Shown one piece after another: positions 16,694 through 24,063 of a stretch of DNA of 64,000 bases; positions within the stretch are counted from its first letter, which is position 1, and each line of letters starts with the position of its first letter. The notes beneath the pieces are model-generated. The model saw only the letters and a program-made list of their open reading frames with translations. It did no database searches and was not told the origin of the DNA. The stretch is from positions 4,484 through 68,483 of the forward strand of contig CBEULR010000012.1 of assembly GCA_965544035.1 (NCBI GenBank), read 5' to 3'. A program made the translations under genes and the position numbers. Source of the DNA: CBEULR01 sp965544035. GTDB lineage: Bacteria; Bacillota; Desulfotomaculia; Desulfotomaculales; Desulforudaceae.

Positions 16694-18235
16694 ATGGTAG
16701 AGATGCCGCGAAAGGGGATATCCATGCGCAAAGTAAGAGAAATACTGCGACTGCATTTTGGGGCCGGTTTGAGCATCCGTCAGGTAGCTCAGAGTTGCAA
16801 CATCGGCCGCAGTACCGCCGGAGAATACATACAGCGGGCACGGAATGCAGGACTAGGCTGGCCCTTGCCCGAGGACATGGACGAGACCCAGCTGGAAGCG
16901 GCCTTGTTCAAGCGGCCGAATTACAACACCAAACGGCCTCCGCTTGATATACACTACCTGCACACCGAAATGTGCCGAAAAGGCGTCACCCTGCAGCTCC
17001 TGTGGCACGAATACAAGCAGGCACATCCCGACGGTTACCAGTACACCCAGTTCTGCGAACACTACCGGCGTGGCCGGAAGAAACTGGACCTATGCCTGCG
17101 CCAGGAACACCGCGTCGGCGAGAAAACATTCGTGGACTGGGCCGGTCATACCATCCCCATTGTGGACCGGTACACCGGAGAAATTACTGCTGCCAGCATC
17201 TTCGTGGCTGTGCTCGGAGCCAGCAACTACACTTACGCGGAAGCGTTCCCTTCACAGGCTCTGGTCCACTGGATAACGGCCCACATTCATACCTTCGAGT
17301 TCTTCGGCGGCACCTCCAAGATCGTGGTGCCGGACAACCCCAAGACCGCGGTAACAAAGCCCTGCCGGTATGAGCCGGAGCTCAACCCACTTTACCACGA
17401 CATGGCCGTGCATTACGGTACCGCAGTCATCCCCACACGGGTCAGAAAACCCCAGGACAAAGGCAAGGTTGAGGTCGGTGTTCAGCTGGTCGAACGCTGG
17501 ATCCTGGCCGTGCTTCGCAACCATACCTTTTTCAGCCTCGCGGAACTCAACACCGCCATTCAAGAGCTTCTGGAACAGCTGAACAACAAAAAGTTCAGGA
17601 AGCTGCCCACTACCCGGCGTGAACTCTTTGAAACGCTGGATCGTCCGGCCTTGAAACCCCTGCCGGCAGAGCGATACCCGTTCGTCGATTGGAAAACCGC
17701 CAGAGTGAATATTGACTATCACATCGAGGTGAATCGCCACTTTTACAGCGTTCCTTACCAACTAGTGGGCGAACAGGTCGATGTCCGCCTGGGGCCTCAG
17801 GTGGTTGAGGTTCTGTACAAGCACCGGCGGGTGGCCAGCCACGTGCGCAGCTTCGTTCCGGGCCGCGCCACCACCTCGCCCGAGCACCGGCCCAAGGCAC
17901 ATCAGAAATACCTGGAGTGGACGCCTTCCCGCATCATTCGCCAGGCTGGGAAAATCGGTCCCCACACCGCGAAAATGGTTGAAACCATTATGGCTTCCAA
18001 GCCGCATCCAGAGCAGGGCTACCGGGCCTGCCTGGGCGTTATCCGGCTGGCCAAACGGTACTCGTCTGAAAGACTGGAGGCAGCCTGTAAGCGCAGCCTA
18101 GCCATCGGATCCCATTCTTACAAGAGTGTGAACTCTATCCTCAAGGCCGGGCTGGATCAGGCCCCGCTTAGGAAACAAGTCGTCAAGCCCGGACCCACCC
18201 ACGAAAACATTCGGGGTCCGGAGTATTATCACTAA
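16694..18235 (+). CDS. istA: IS21 transposase IstA
   Basis: A DDE recombinase of 513 residues. An N-terminal helix-turn-helix (MRKVREILRLHFGAGLSIRQ, residues 11-30, and following) binds the terminal repeats. The rve integrase core runs from about residue 135, with the first Asp in VDWAGHTIPIVD, the second in VVPDNPKTAV and the Glu in KGKVEVGVQLVERW, followed by a C-terminal Mu-like beta domain. The start may be MVEMPRK at 16694 or the Met at residue 11; AAAGGGG lies before the latter. istB follows 14 bases after the stop. Confidence 0.93.
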   Translation: MVEMPRKGISMRKVREILRLHFGAGLSIRQVAQSCNIGRSTAGEYIQRARNAGLGWPLPEDMDETQLEAALFKRPNYNTKRPPLDIHYLHTEMCRKGVTLQLLWHEYKQAHPDGYQYTQFCEHYRRGRKKLDLCLRQEHRVGEKTFVDWAGHTIPIVDRYTGEITAASIFVAVLGASNYTYAEAFPSQALVHWITAHIHTFEFFGGTSKIVVPDNPKTAVTKPCRYEPELNPLYHDMAVHYGTAVIPTRVRKPQDKGKVEVGVQLVERWILAVLRNHTFFSLAELNTAIQELLEQLNNKKFRKLPTTRRELFETLDRPALKPLPAERYPFVDWKTARVNIDYHIEVNRHFYSVPYQLVGEQVDVRLGPQVVEVLYKHRRVASHVRSFVPGRATTSPEHRPKAHQKYLEWTPSRIIRQAGKIGPHTAKMVETIMASKPHPEQGYRACLGVIRLAKRYSSERLEAACKRSLAIGSHSYKSVNSILKAGLDQAPLRKQVVKPGPTHENIRGPEYYH

Positions 18236-18249
18236 AGGAGCAAAGATCC

Positions 18250-18984
18250 GTGCTACAACAGACTCTCGACAAACTCAACCAGATGAAGCTCTTCGGTATG
18301 ATCCAGGCGCTGGAGGAGCAACTCGTCCAGCCTGAGATTACTGGTATCCCCTTCGAAGAACGCCTCGGTATGCTCGTGGATCGGGAAAAAGACTACCGGG
18401 AAAACAAAAGACTTGCCCGTCTGCTTAAGCAGGCCAAACTCAAGCAAGAGGCCTGCGTGGAGGACGTGGATTTCCGCTACCCCCGGGGGTTGGACCGAGC
18501 CGTCTTCTTCTCTCTGGCCGAATGCCGCTGGATCAGAGAACGCCACAACTTGATCATCACCGGTCCAACCGGGGTCGGCAAAACCTTTATCGCTTGTGCG
18601 CTGGCCAACAAGGCGTGCCGGTTAGGGTTTAAGGTGCGCTACTGGCGTACCTCAAGGCTCCTGCAGGCCGTCTCCACCGCCCGGGCTGATGGCAGCTACC
18701 CCGCGCTGATCCGTACTCTCCAAAAGACCGATCTTTTACTTCTGGATGACTGGGGGATAGCTCCACTCCCGGTGGAGGAAGCCCGGGATCTCTTAGACAT
18801 CCTCGAAGACCGCAACCAGACGCGGTCGACCCTGATCACCAGCCAGATGCCCATAAGCCAGTGGCACGATGTTCTGGCCGATCCTACTCTCGCCGATGCC
18901 ATCTTGGACCGGCTGGTACACAATGCTTACAAACTAGAACTGAGAGGGGAGTCTATGCGAAAACTTATGACCAAGCTTAACTGA
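18250..18984 (+). CDS. istB: IS21 helper ATPase IstB
   Basis: A 244-residue AAA+ ATPase of the DnaC/IstB clade that aids target selection by IstA. Walker A is GPTGVGKT (about residue 102), Walker B LLLLDDWG (about 160), and the sensor-1 region is STLITSQMP. The start codon is GTG with AAAGGAG 10 bases upstream, within the short spacer after istA, which supports coupled expression. It has full length and no disruption. Confidence 0.94.
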   Translation: MLQQTLDKLNQMKLFGMIQALEEQLVQPEITGIPFEERLGMLVDREKDYRENKRLARLLKQAKLKQEACVEDVDFRYPRGLDRAVFFSLAECRWIRERHNLIITGPTGVGKTFIACALANKACRLGFKVRYWRTSRLLQAVSTARADGSYPALIRTLQKTDLLLLDDWGIAPLPVEEARDLLDILEDRNQTRSTLITSQMPISQWHDVLADPTLADAILDRLVHNAYKLELRGESMRKLMTKLN

Positions 18985-19066
18985 TTCCGGACACTTGGTT
19001 ATATTATCCACAACCAGCGTCGCTACGTTCCCACCACCGTCCGGAAATCCCGGAACAGGTGTCCGC

Positions 19067-19398
19067 TTTCACCGGAATACGCACAACCAGTAATAGTTTG
19101 CAGAGTCGCGCATATCCCACAATGAATCTCCCCATTGATGAAGCGCCTTCTTGAACAATATAACCCGCTTGTTTTCCGGTATAATTCGACCCAATGGTAT
19201 ATTTTCCTTTGCTTACCGTTTCCAGGAGGGGCAGGATTTCCCACATCCGGTGTAGAATCCGACTACTTACAACAAGCATTTCAATAACCGGGGGCAACCA
19301 TAGGGGCGGTTCTTGTGGTCGGCACCCAGGAGTTTAGCAATCGACATCTCTGAACCTATACTTAGACACGTGGGATTCGGGGGAAAGGAGTGAAGGCA
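19067..19398. other. Spacer between the IS21 right end and uspA, with REP-like unit R2
   Basis: No gene is supported. On the minus strand the DNA runs toward the IS, so it may be the former upstream region of the SLH gene that the IS separated from it. Short open frames here show no family resemblance. GGCGGTTCTTGTGGTC at about 19305-19320 is a member of the REP-like family seen beside the RAYT gene. Confidence 0.5.
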
Positions 19399-19845
19399 AT
19401 GCTGTTCAATAAAATCCTATTACCAACCGACGGATCAGAAGTTTCTATCAAAGCCGCGCGCCATGTGCTGGAAATCGTTAAGGAAAAGCCCGAGGCTAAA
19501 GTGACTGCCCTTACCGTCGACCAAATAGCCCACCAGTTCGCATCCTATGCCACTATTTATAGCCCGGAAATGGAAACCACGATAAACGAGATGGCGCAGA
19601 GGCGGCTGGAGCATACAGCGGAGGTATTTCGCGCGGAAGGGTTCGAAATCGACACCGTACACCTGAAGGGCGATCCCGGTCTGACGATCACACAGTACGC
19701 CGTGGAAAACGGTTTTGATGTGATCGTAATGGGCACCACCGGTGCCGGCAATATTGGCGGAGCCCTTTTCGGCAGTGTCGCCCTAAAGGTGCTCGGTATG
19801 GCGAAGGTACCGGTTCTGCTGATCAGCAAATCCTGTCCAGGGTAA
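19399..19845 (+). CDS. Universal stress protein, UspA family
   Basis: A 148-residue cytoplasmic protein of the ATP-binding Usp type. The N-terminal FNKILLPTDGS carries the conserved Asp, and the C-terminal VMGTTGAGNIGGALFGSVAL is the nucleotide-binding G-2x-G-9x-G(S/T) motif, followed by a VPVLLI strand. Start: ATG at 19399 with GGAAAGGAG 8 bases upstream, preferred to the GTG at 19390 that overlaps the site. It is monocistronic; a REP-like palindrome follows. The role is stress resilience, with no specific substrate deducible. Confidence 0.92.
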   Translation: MLFNKILLPTDGSEVSIKAARHVLEIVKEKPEAKVTALTVDQIAHQFASYATIYSPEMETTINEMAQRRLEHTAEVFRAEGFEIDTVHLKGDPGLTITQYAVENGFDVIVMGTTGAGNIGGALFGSVALKVLGMAKVPVLLISKSCPG

Positions 19846-19856
19846 AAAAGACTATA

Positions 19857-19902
19857 CCGGCCGGCCACAAGAACCATCCCCCGGTCGACCCGGGGGCCCG
19901 GA
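19857..19902. repeat. REP-like unit R3 after uspA
   Basis: GGCCACAAGAACCATCCCCC is the inverse of the GGGACGGTTCTTGTGGCC word of the RAYT-linked family. It runs into CCCCCGGTCGACCCGGGGG, a 7-bp GC-rich hairpin. There is no T-run, so I do not call a terminator, though it may stabilise the uspA transcript end. Confidence 0.55.
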
Positions 19903-19910
19903 GTGAACGG

Positions 19911-20123
19911 CTACCAGGGGATCTTATCCATATGGTCGCCGCGGAGAATCGGTATGATCCTGCTCCGCAGCGGCTCCGGCACGTCCTTCAACTTCCGGTC
20001 ATCCACCTGCAGGACCTCCACGGTGTCCACCCGCAGCATTGTGGCGACCTCCCGAGCGGTCAGCCCCTGATTCTTGCGCAGTTCCTTCACGGTGCGGTTC
20101 CTCATTCTCCAACCAAACAGCAT
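19911..20123 (-). CDS. Small helix-turn-helix protein
   Basis: A 70-residue protein with a short XRE-like helix-turn-helix (KELRKNQGLTAREVATMLRV, residues ~12-31) and a conserved-looking tail DVPEPLRSRIIPILRG. The start is the ATG at 20123, preceded by GGAGTGGGG; a GTG at 20132 is in frame. Proteins of this size and pattern are likely DNA-binding, but target and role are unknown. It stands alone, convergent to uspA. Confidence 0.65.
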   Translation of the reverse strand: MLFGWRMRNRTVKELRKNQGLTAREVATMLRVDTVEVLQVDDRKLKDVPEPLRSRIIPILRGDHMDKIPW

Positions 20124-20237
20124 AAACCCCACTCCAAAATGGTCATCGTACGAGTTTACGAATTAAGGATCACATACACCGTAAAGGCCGGCCGCCTAAT
20201 AGGCTTTCCGGCTGAATATAGACTCCAAGGCTCTTGA

Positions 20238-20483
20238 CTATCCTTGCCGTATTTCAAGCCAATGAACCTTTCTACAATTCGGACATTCGCCAAGAGCGTG
20301 AGGCTCTTTATCATTTACGCCGAAGATTCGACTAATCTCTTTACCACACTTATTACACTCTAAAGAGTCGGGCAATTCAAGAAAGGGGCCTCTAAACACC
20401 CAATCATCCATATCTGAACTAAAACTGAAGTCTACTGCCAGGGGAGAGTCCACAAGCCACTTGGGCGGACGATACTTTTCCAA
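20238..20483 (-). CDS. Small zinc-ribbon protein of unknown function
   Basis: An 81-residue protein with a C-terminal zinc ribbon, C-x2-C (CNKCGKEI) and C-x2-C (CPNCRKVH), spaced 20 residues apart. It starts with TTG at 20483 behind a near-perfect AAAGGAGG site 8 bases upstream, which is strong support that it is translated. No family is recognised. The N-terminal half is aromatic and acidic with no membrane segment. Confidence 0.7.
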   Translation of the reverse strand: MEKYRPPKWLVDSPLAVDFSFSSDMDDWVFRGPFLELPDSLECNKCGKEISRIFGVNDKEPHALGECPNCRKVHWLEIRQG

Positions 20484-21037
20484 ATCCTTTTCCTCCTTTA
20501 ATTGTAATTGGCTTTAATTCTCCGGTAACCGCTCCACACAAGAGCCAAGGAGTAACCCCCGTACTTGCGTTTGGTAGCACCATACCCTAACTCACATCGC
20601 AACCACCGGAACCGCACCCATCATCAACCCCTTGACGACTATCTGAGTGCAGAGAAACAACTCTAACTTCCCGAACACCGCACATCGGCTTTGTCTCTTT
20701 CTCCAGTTACAAGCTCATCCACCTGGCCCACGACAGCAGCACCAACGTGAAGAGCATCTATGACACTCATACCATCTTCACCCGCACGACGCCCCCATTC
20801 GAGCAGCCAGAATTGCACTCTCTACTCTGTTTATATATAATTACCATCCTCTAAGGCACACAATAATCCTCTGACAATTGACCGTGTCTAGAATTAGTTA
20901 GATAGTCTCCCAGCCTGTAAGGTCAGAACAGTTGGCCTCCAGCCAAGCATCCGGAGCTTTGCCAAGGGATTTCTACTCATATGCTCTTTAGGAAGCTAAG
21001 AATCGATTATTCACCCAGCAGGATTCATTCCTAGAAC
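20484..21037. other. 554-base AT-rich spacer before the ABC ATPase gene
   Basis: No intact gene is seen. It contains a PIN-domain remnant (20663-20818, listed separately). The rest has stop codons in all frames at short intervals and no recognisable protein. The DNA is visibly richer in A and T than the hyp region, as is the three-gene cassette that follows, and it may be one edge of an acquired island. Confidence 0.6.
20663..20818 (-). pseudogene. PIN-domain (VapC-like) remnant
   Basis: A 51-codon open stretch on the minus strand reads EWGRRAGEDGMSVIDALHVG then AAVVGQVDELVTGERDKA, the C-terminal half of a PIN-domain ribonuclease: the (S/A)xxDALH helix with its acidic residue and the strand before a TxD/E position. 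The N-terminal half with the first catalytic Asp is missing and a stop lies just upstream. No antitoxin gene is visible beside it. The match is by pattern only. Confidence 0.5.
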
Positions 21038-23395
21038 CTATGCCTCACGAGTAAGGGATTGCAACAGTTCCCCAAACTGTCTCCGATTCTTCTTTGAAGC
21101 TGCAAGAGCCGGTTCGACTCTTAGAACCTCTATTTCAGGTCCTCTGGGCGGCTTCCAGTCAGTGAAGTTAAGGATATGGAGGGATCGATTCTCCGGCGGT
21201 ATTAGATAATCAAGCAATCGGTTCGTCAAGTCTTCATGATGACTGGCAATAAACAACTGACGTCGTGGACTCCAAACACCCTCCTCGTCGTTGGGTTGAT
21301 AAGCCATCTGCCGCAGGAGAACGGCCATTCGCGGTAGTTGAGCCATGTCAAGTGCAGTGGTTGCGTCATCTAGGGCGATAATGCTGTGCGGTAAAAGAGA
21401 ATCTAGGGCCATATTCAGGCTAAACATCAAAGAAAGCCCCAATTGTACTTTTTGCCCGGTGGAAAGCGAGTGATAAACACGACCATCCTCAAAAGCAATC
21501 TCCCACGCAGGCAGCCTCACACTCTTTTTTTCAACCCGGGTCTTGATTTCACCGTTTTTCAAAACCATCTTTTCCATCCCCTGCACCCTGCAAAAATAAT
21601 ACAGGACATCGTTCACTAGTTTCTCAAACCGCTTTTCGACATCGTGGGGCAGGTCGTTCAGGGCTTTCGAAAGTATAGAGCTACGCGTTGTCTTTTCCTT
21701 TTCCAAAGCACTCTTTATGCCATTCAAAGACTCCCTAGCCAGCTCTATATTCTTCACCTGCGCCAAGCTTTTCAGGCGATGCGCATCATCATCTTCCACC
21801 TCCCGCCACTGCTGGACAACACTGCGAACCTTGTCCAGTTTCCCGATAATTTCCTCAGCGTCGGACAACTCACCGCTCGTACCAGAATCATCCGCAAACG
21901 CGGCCCGTACTGTTTGTTGGTCAATGTGTTTCCGTCCCTGTTTACGGGTTTGTTCAATCAATTCTTTGAATTGCGGTTCTCGATCCGCTAGTTTTAAGAA
22001 CCATTCGGAAGCTTCCACTGTACGGCGCAGTTCTTGATTGCTTTTCTGCAGAGACTCCATTTCTTCTTTCTTTTGCTTCCTGAGTTCCCTCAACTGGTTG
22101 TACCAAAGCTCAAGGTGTTCGTCCAACCCTTTACCATCCATATAATACATCGCCACAGTACGGCGGAGCCATTCAAGCACAGCATCAGGCGGCGGTGGAA
22201 TAACCGAATCGCTACTTTCTGCCCCACCTGTAGGCAAGATCAACCATTCCGGGCCTTTCACACGTAAGTAGCGCAACAACTCCAGCAGGCCGGGACCGTC
22301 AGGGTCTTCGAAATGTCTCAGATACCTATCTATACGTTTCAGAGTATTCTGCGCGGAAATAATCTCTGTTGACTGCTCATCACACTTCTCTTTCATTACT
22401 GCAAGCAATCGGGGGTCGATCGTTAATTCACCCGTTGATTCTGGAGGCAGGTAACGCAGCAACTCGTGCACGGCAAGCGGCTGCGTGTTATTTACTGCTG
22501 GTCGGAGCAGCAATTCTTTCGTTTGATTAAGGAGCTTATCCATTAATCTCAAGAGATCGCTCACCGAAGCATCCGGTTCAGGTGGTGCATAGCCACTCCC
22601 GACTTCTTGCCGGAACTCCTCCACCAACTTGTACAGTTCACTCTCCCAACCTTTCCGTAAATTGCCGCTCTGGATAAGGAAAAGCCACTGATCTGAACGC
22701 CGGGGAATTTTAAGACCCATTTTCGCAGCGGCTTCAGCTAGTTCACCCCACGCCTGAACAAATTCCTTCGCTACCTGCCGCCGCCTATCCATAATCTCCG
22801 TTTCGCTAGGAATCCCGGACCGGCTCAACAAACGCGATTCTTCACTTTTCAAATGAGTTGAAGCATCTTTTACAGCTGACAGCGCTGATTTCAACAGGCT
22901 TGGTTCGGGAACCAAGAAACCACGCAGAGTTTCTCTGACTTCTTCAACCGGCGCTTCGTCAAAAAGGTACTGGAACAGATCTTGGAAGAAAAACGAGGCC
23001 CGGCCCACAATTGGGGATGGGATCTTCGCCGGTCGTTTAATCCCCGACGATTCAATACCGGGCTCCTTTTCACTTTCTTCTATTCTTACGGACACAATCT
23101 GCGGCCTATCACTCGATGGACCAGAAGCCATCTCAACGTCCGCCTTGATAAGCCCAATTGATTCACGTAAAAAGGTCAACGGTCGTCTTTCTGAAAAGTA
23201 ACTGCCGGTAAGCAGTACATATAAAGCATCGATAAAGCTTGTTTTTCCGTAGCCATTGGGGCCAGTGAGCAAGACTATGTCCGCATCGGTGTTGAGTGGC
23301 GGCACACCCGCCCCGAACCCCCGGAAGTTCATAATTTCAAGGGACTTAACCCTGGTAATGCGCCCGCCATTCAATTCAGAGTACGCGTTAGGCAT
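21038..23395 (-). CDS. SMC/RecF-like ABC ATPase of a three-gene cassette
   Basis: A soluble ATPase of ~785 residues. Walker A GPNGYGKTS is at about 45-53, right after the N-terminal strand pair typical of RecF/SMC/Rad50 proteins. A long helical, probably coiled-coil, middle separates it from the C-terminal half, which has the ABC signature SLSTGQKVQLGLSL, Walker B SIIALDDATTALD (DD where DE is usual) and an H-loop in IASHHEDLTNR. There are no membrane segments, so it is not a transporter. Start: ATG at 23395 with GGGAG 9 bases upstream; ATGs at 23401 and 23404 are in frame. It overlaps the end of the middle gene by 8 bases. With its neighbours it resembles ABC-three-component defence systems. 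Confidence 0.85.
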   Translation of the reverse strand: MPNAYSELNGGRITRVKSLEIMNFRGFGAGVPPLNTDADIVLLTGPNGYGKTSFIDALYVLLTGSYFSERRPLTFLRESIGLIKADVEMASGPSSDRPQIVSVRIEESEKEPGIESSGIKRPAKIPSPIVGRASFFFQDLFQYLFDEAPVEEVRETLRGFLVPEPSLLKSALSAVKDASTHLKSEESRLLSRSGIPSETEIMDRRRQVAKEFVQAWGELAEAAAKMGLKIPRRSDQWLFLIQSGNLRKGWESELYKLVEEFRQEVGSGYAPPEPDASVSDLLRLMDKLLNQTKELLLRPAVNNTQPLAVHELLRYLPPESTGELTIDPRLLAVMKEKCDEQSTEIISAQNTLKRIDRYLRHFEDPDGPGLLELLRYLRVKGPEWLILPTGGAESSDSVIPPPPDAVLEWLRRTVAMYYMDGKGLDEHLELWYNQLRELRKQKKEEMESLQKSNQELRRTVEASEWFLKLADREPQFKELIEQTRKQGRKHIDQQTVRAAFADDSGTSGELSDAEEIIGKLDKVRSVVQQWREVEDDDAHRLKSLAQVKNIELARESLNGIKSALEKEKTTRSSILSKALNDLPHDVEKRFEKLVNDVLYYFCRVQGMEKMVLKNGEIKTRVEKKSVRLPAWEIAFEDGRVYHSLSTGQKVQLGLSLMFSLNMALDSLLPHSIIALDDATTALDMAQLPRMAVLLRQMAYQPNDEEGVWSPRRQLFIASHHEDLTNRLLDYLIPPENRSLHILNFTDWKPPRGPEIEVLRVEPALAASKKNRRQFGELLQSLTREA

Positions 23396-24050
23396 CACCA
23401 TCATCTCCCTCGATCAAGCTTTCCACACGTTCCAACTGATCCTTCAGCCACTGTTCCACTGCCTGCTCGATCGGCTCATCATTCTCCGCGGCGGAAATGA
23501 TGGTTTTGAGCAAGTTCCTATGCTCCTCGGCAATATTAGAAGTGCTGCACTCATCCCGCACCCGGTCAACATACTCTTCTTGAGTTAACGGCTTCAATTG
23601 CGGCACCTCGCCCCAGGTTACAAATGTGCTGCCTAACAGCCGTTGAATAACCGGATCTATGTAGGTTTCCCCCAGCCCTTCTTGCTGCTCTCGGGTCTCC
23701 TGCTTTGCAGGCTGTTCAACTACAAAGAGCGCGAAATCACCCCGGTGCCAATCCTGGTCGGCAGCCCAGCGTCGCAGCTTTTCGGCAAATGCCGATGGTG
23801 TTTCGAGCACCCCCAGACAGGGCAGAATGAAGCCAAACATCTCCGCTTGACAACCAACAAAACGCAGCACCCGGCCGATAGCACCTTGGGTTGGCTCAGA
23901 TTTAATTCTCATATGTACCAGCAGCGCAACACTTGAAACATAGATTCCCTCAATAACAAAACTATCATCGGTTTCAAGCCCGGCGGTACTTTGAAGGGTG
24001 TTTTCATTTTCCACGGGTATGCGCCACTTGTCTATGGACATTGGGCCCAT
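23388..24050 (-). CDS. Middle protein of the SIR2-ABC cassette, unknown function
   Basis: A 220-residue soluble protein of no family that I recognise. The N-terminal ~110 residues are beta-rich (VIEGIYVSSVALLVHMRIKS); the C-terminal part is acidic and helical and ends EGDDGDA. Position and size match the 'middle component' of ABC-three-component systems, a small protein always encoded beside the ATPase, but that assignment rests on context. It lies 13 bases after the SIR2-like gene and overlaps the ATPase gene, so the three are one operon. Confidence 0.7.
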   Translation of the reverse strand: MGPMSIDKWRIPVENENTLQSTAGLETDDSFVIEGIYVSSVALLVHMRIKSEPTQGAIGRVLRFVGCQAEMFGFILPCLGVLETPSAFAEKLRRWAADQDWHRGDFALFVVEQPAKQETREQQEGLGETYIDPVIQRLLGSTFVTWGEVPQLKPLTQEEYVDRVRDECSTSNIAEEHRNLLKTIISAAENDEPIEQAVEQWLKDQLERVESLIEGDDGDA

Positions 24051-24063
24051 AATTGAATCACCC

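Larger units (their letters stand above)
16486..19066 (+). mobile_element. IS21-family insertion sequence (istA, istB, iteron-bearing ends)
   Basis: A ~2.6-kb element. Its left end has direct copies of CCGGACACCCATTTCGG at 16486, 16509, 16532 and (shorter) 16556, spaced 23-24 bases. The right end has inverted copies ending at 19066 and 19044, spaced 22. The outermost units match as imperfect inverted repeats (14 of 20 bases by eye). Multiple terminal binding sites and the istA-istB pair are characteristic of IS21. The flanks TTTCGGGGCAAA and TTTCACCGG show no clear target duplication. Both genes are open and the element looks intact. Confidence 0.88.

Noticed and set aside
19857..19902. Rho-independent terminator after uspA
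   Set aside because: The hairpin is strong but lacks a following T-run and fits better as part of a REP-like unit.
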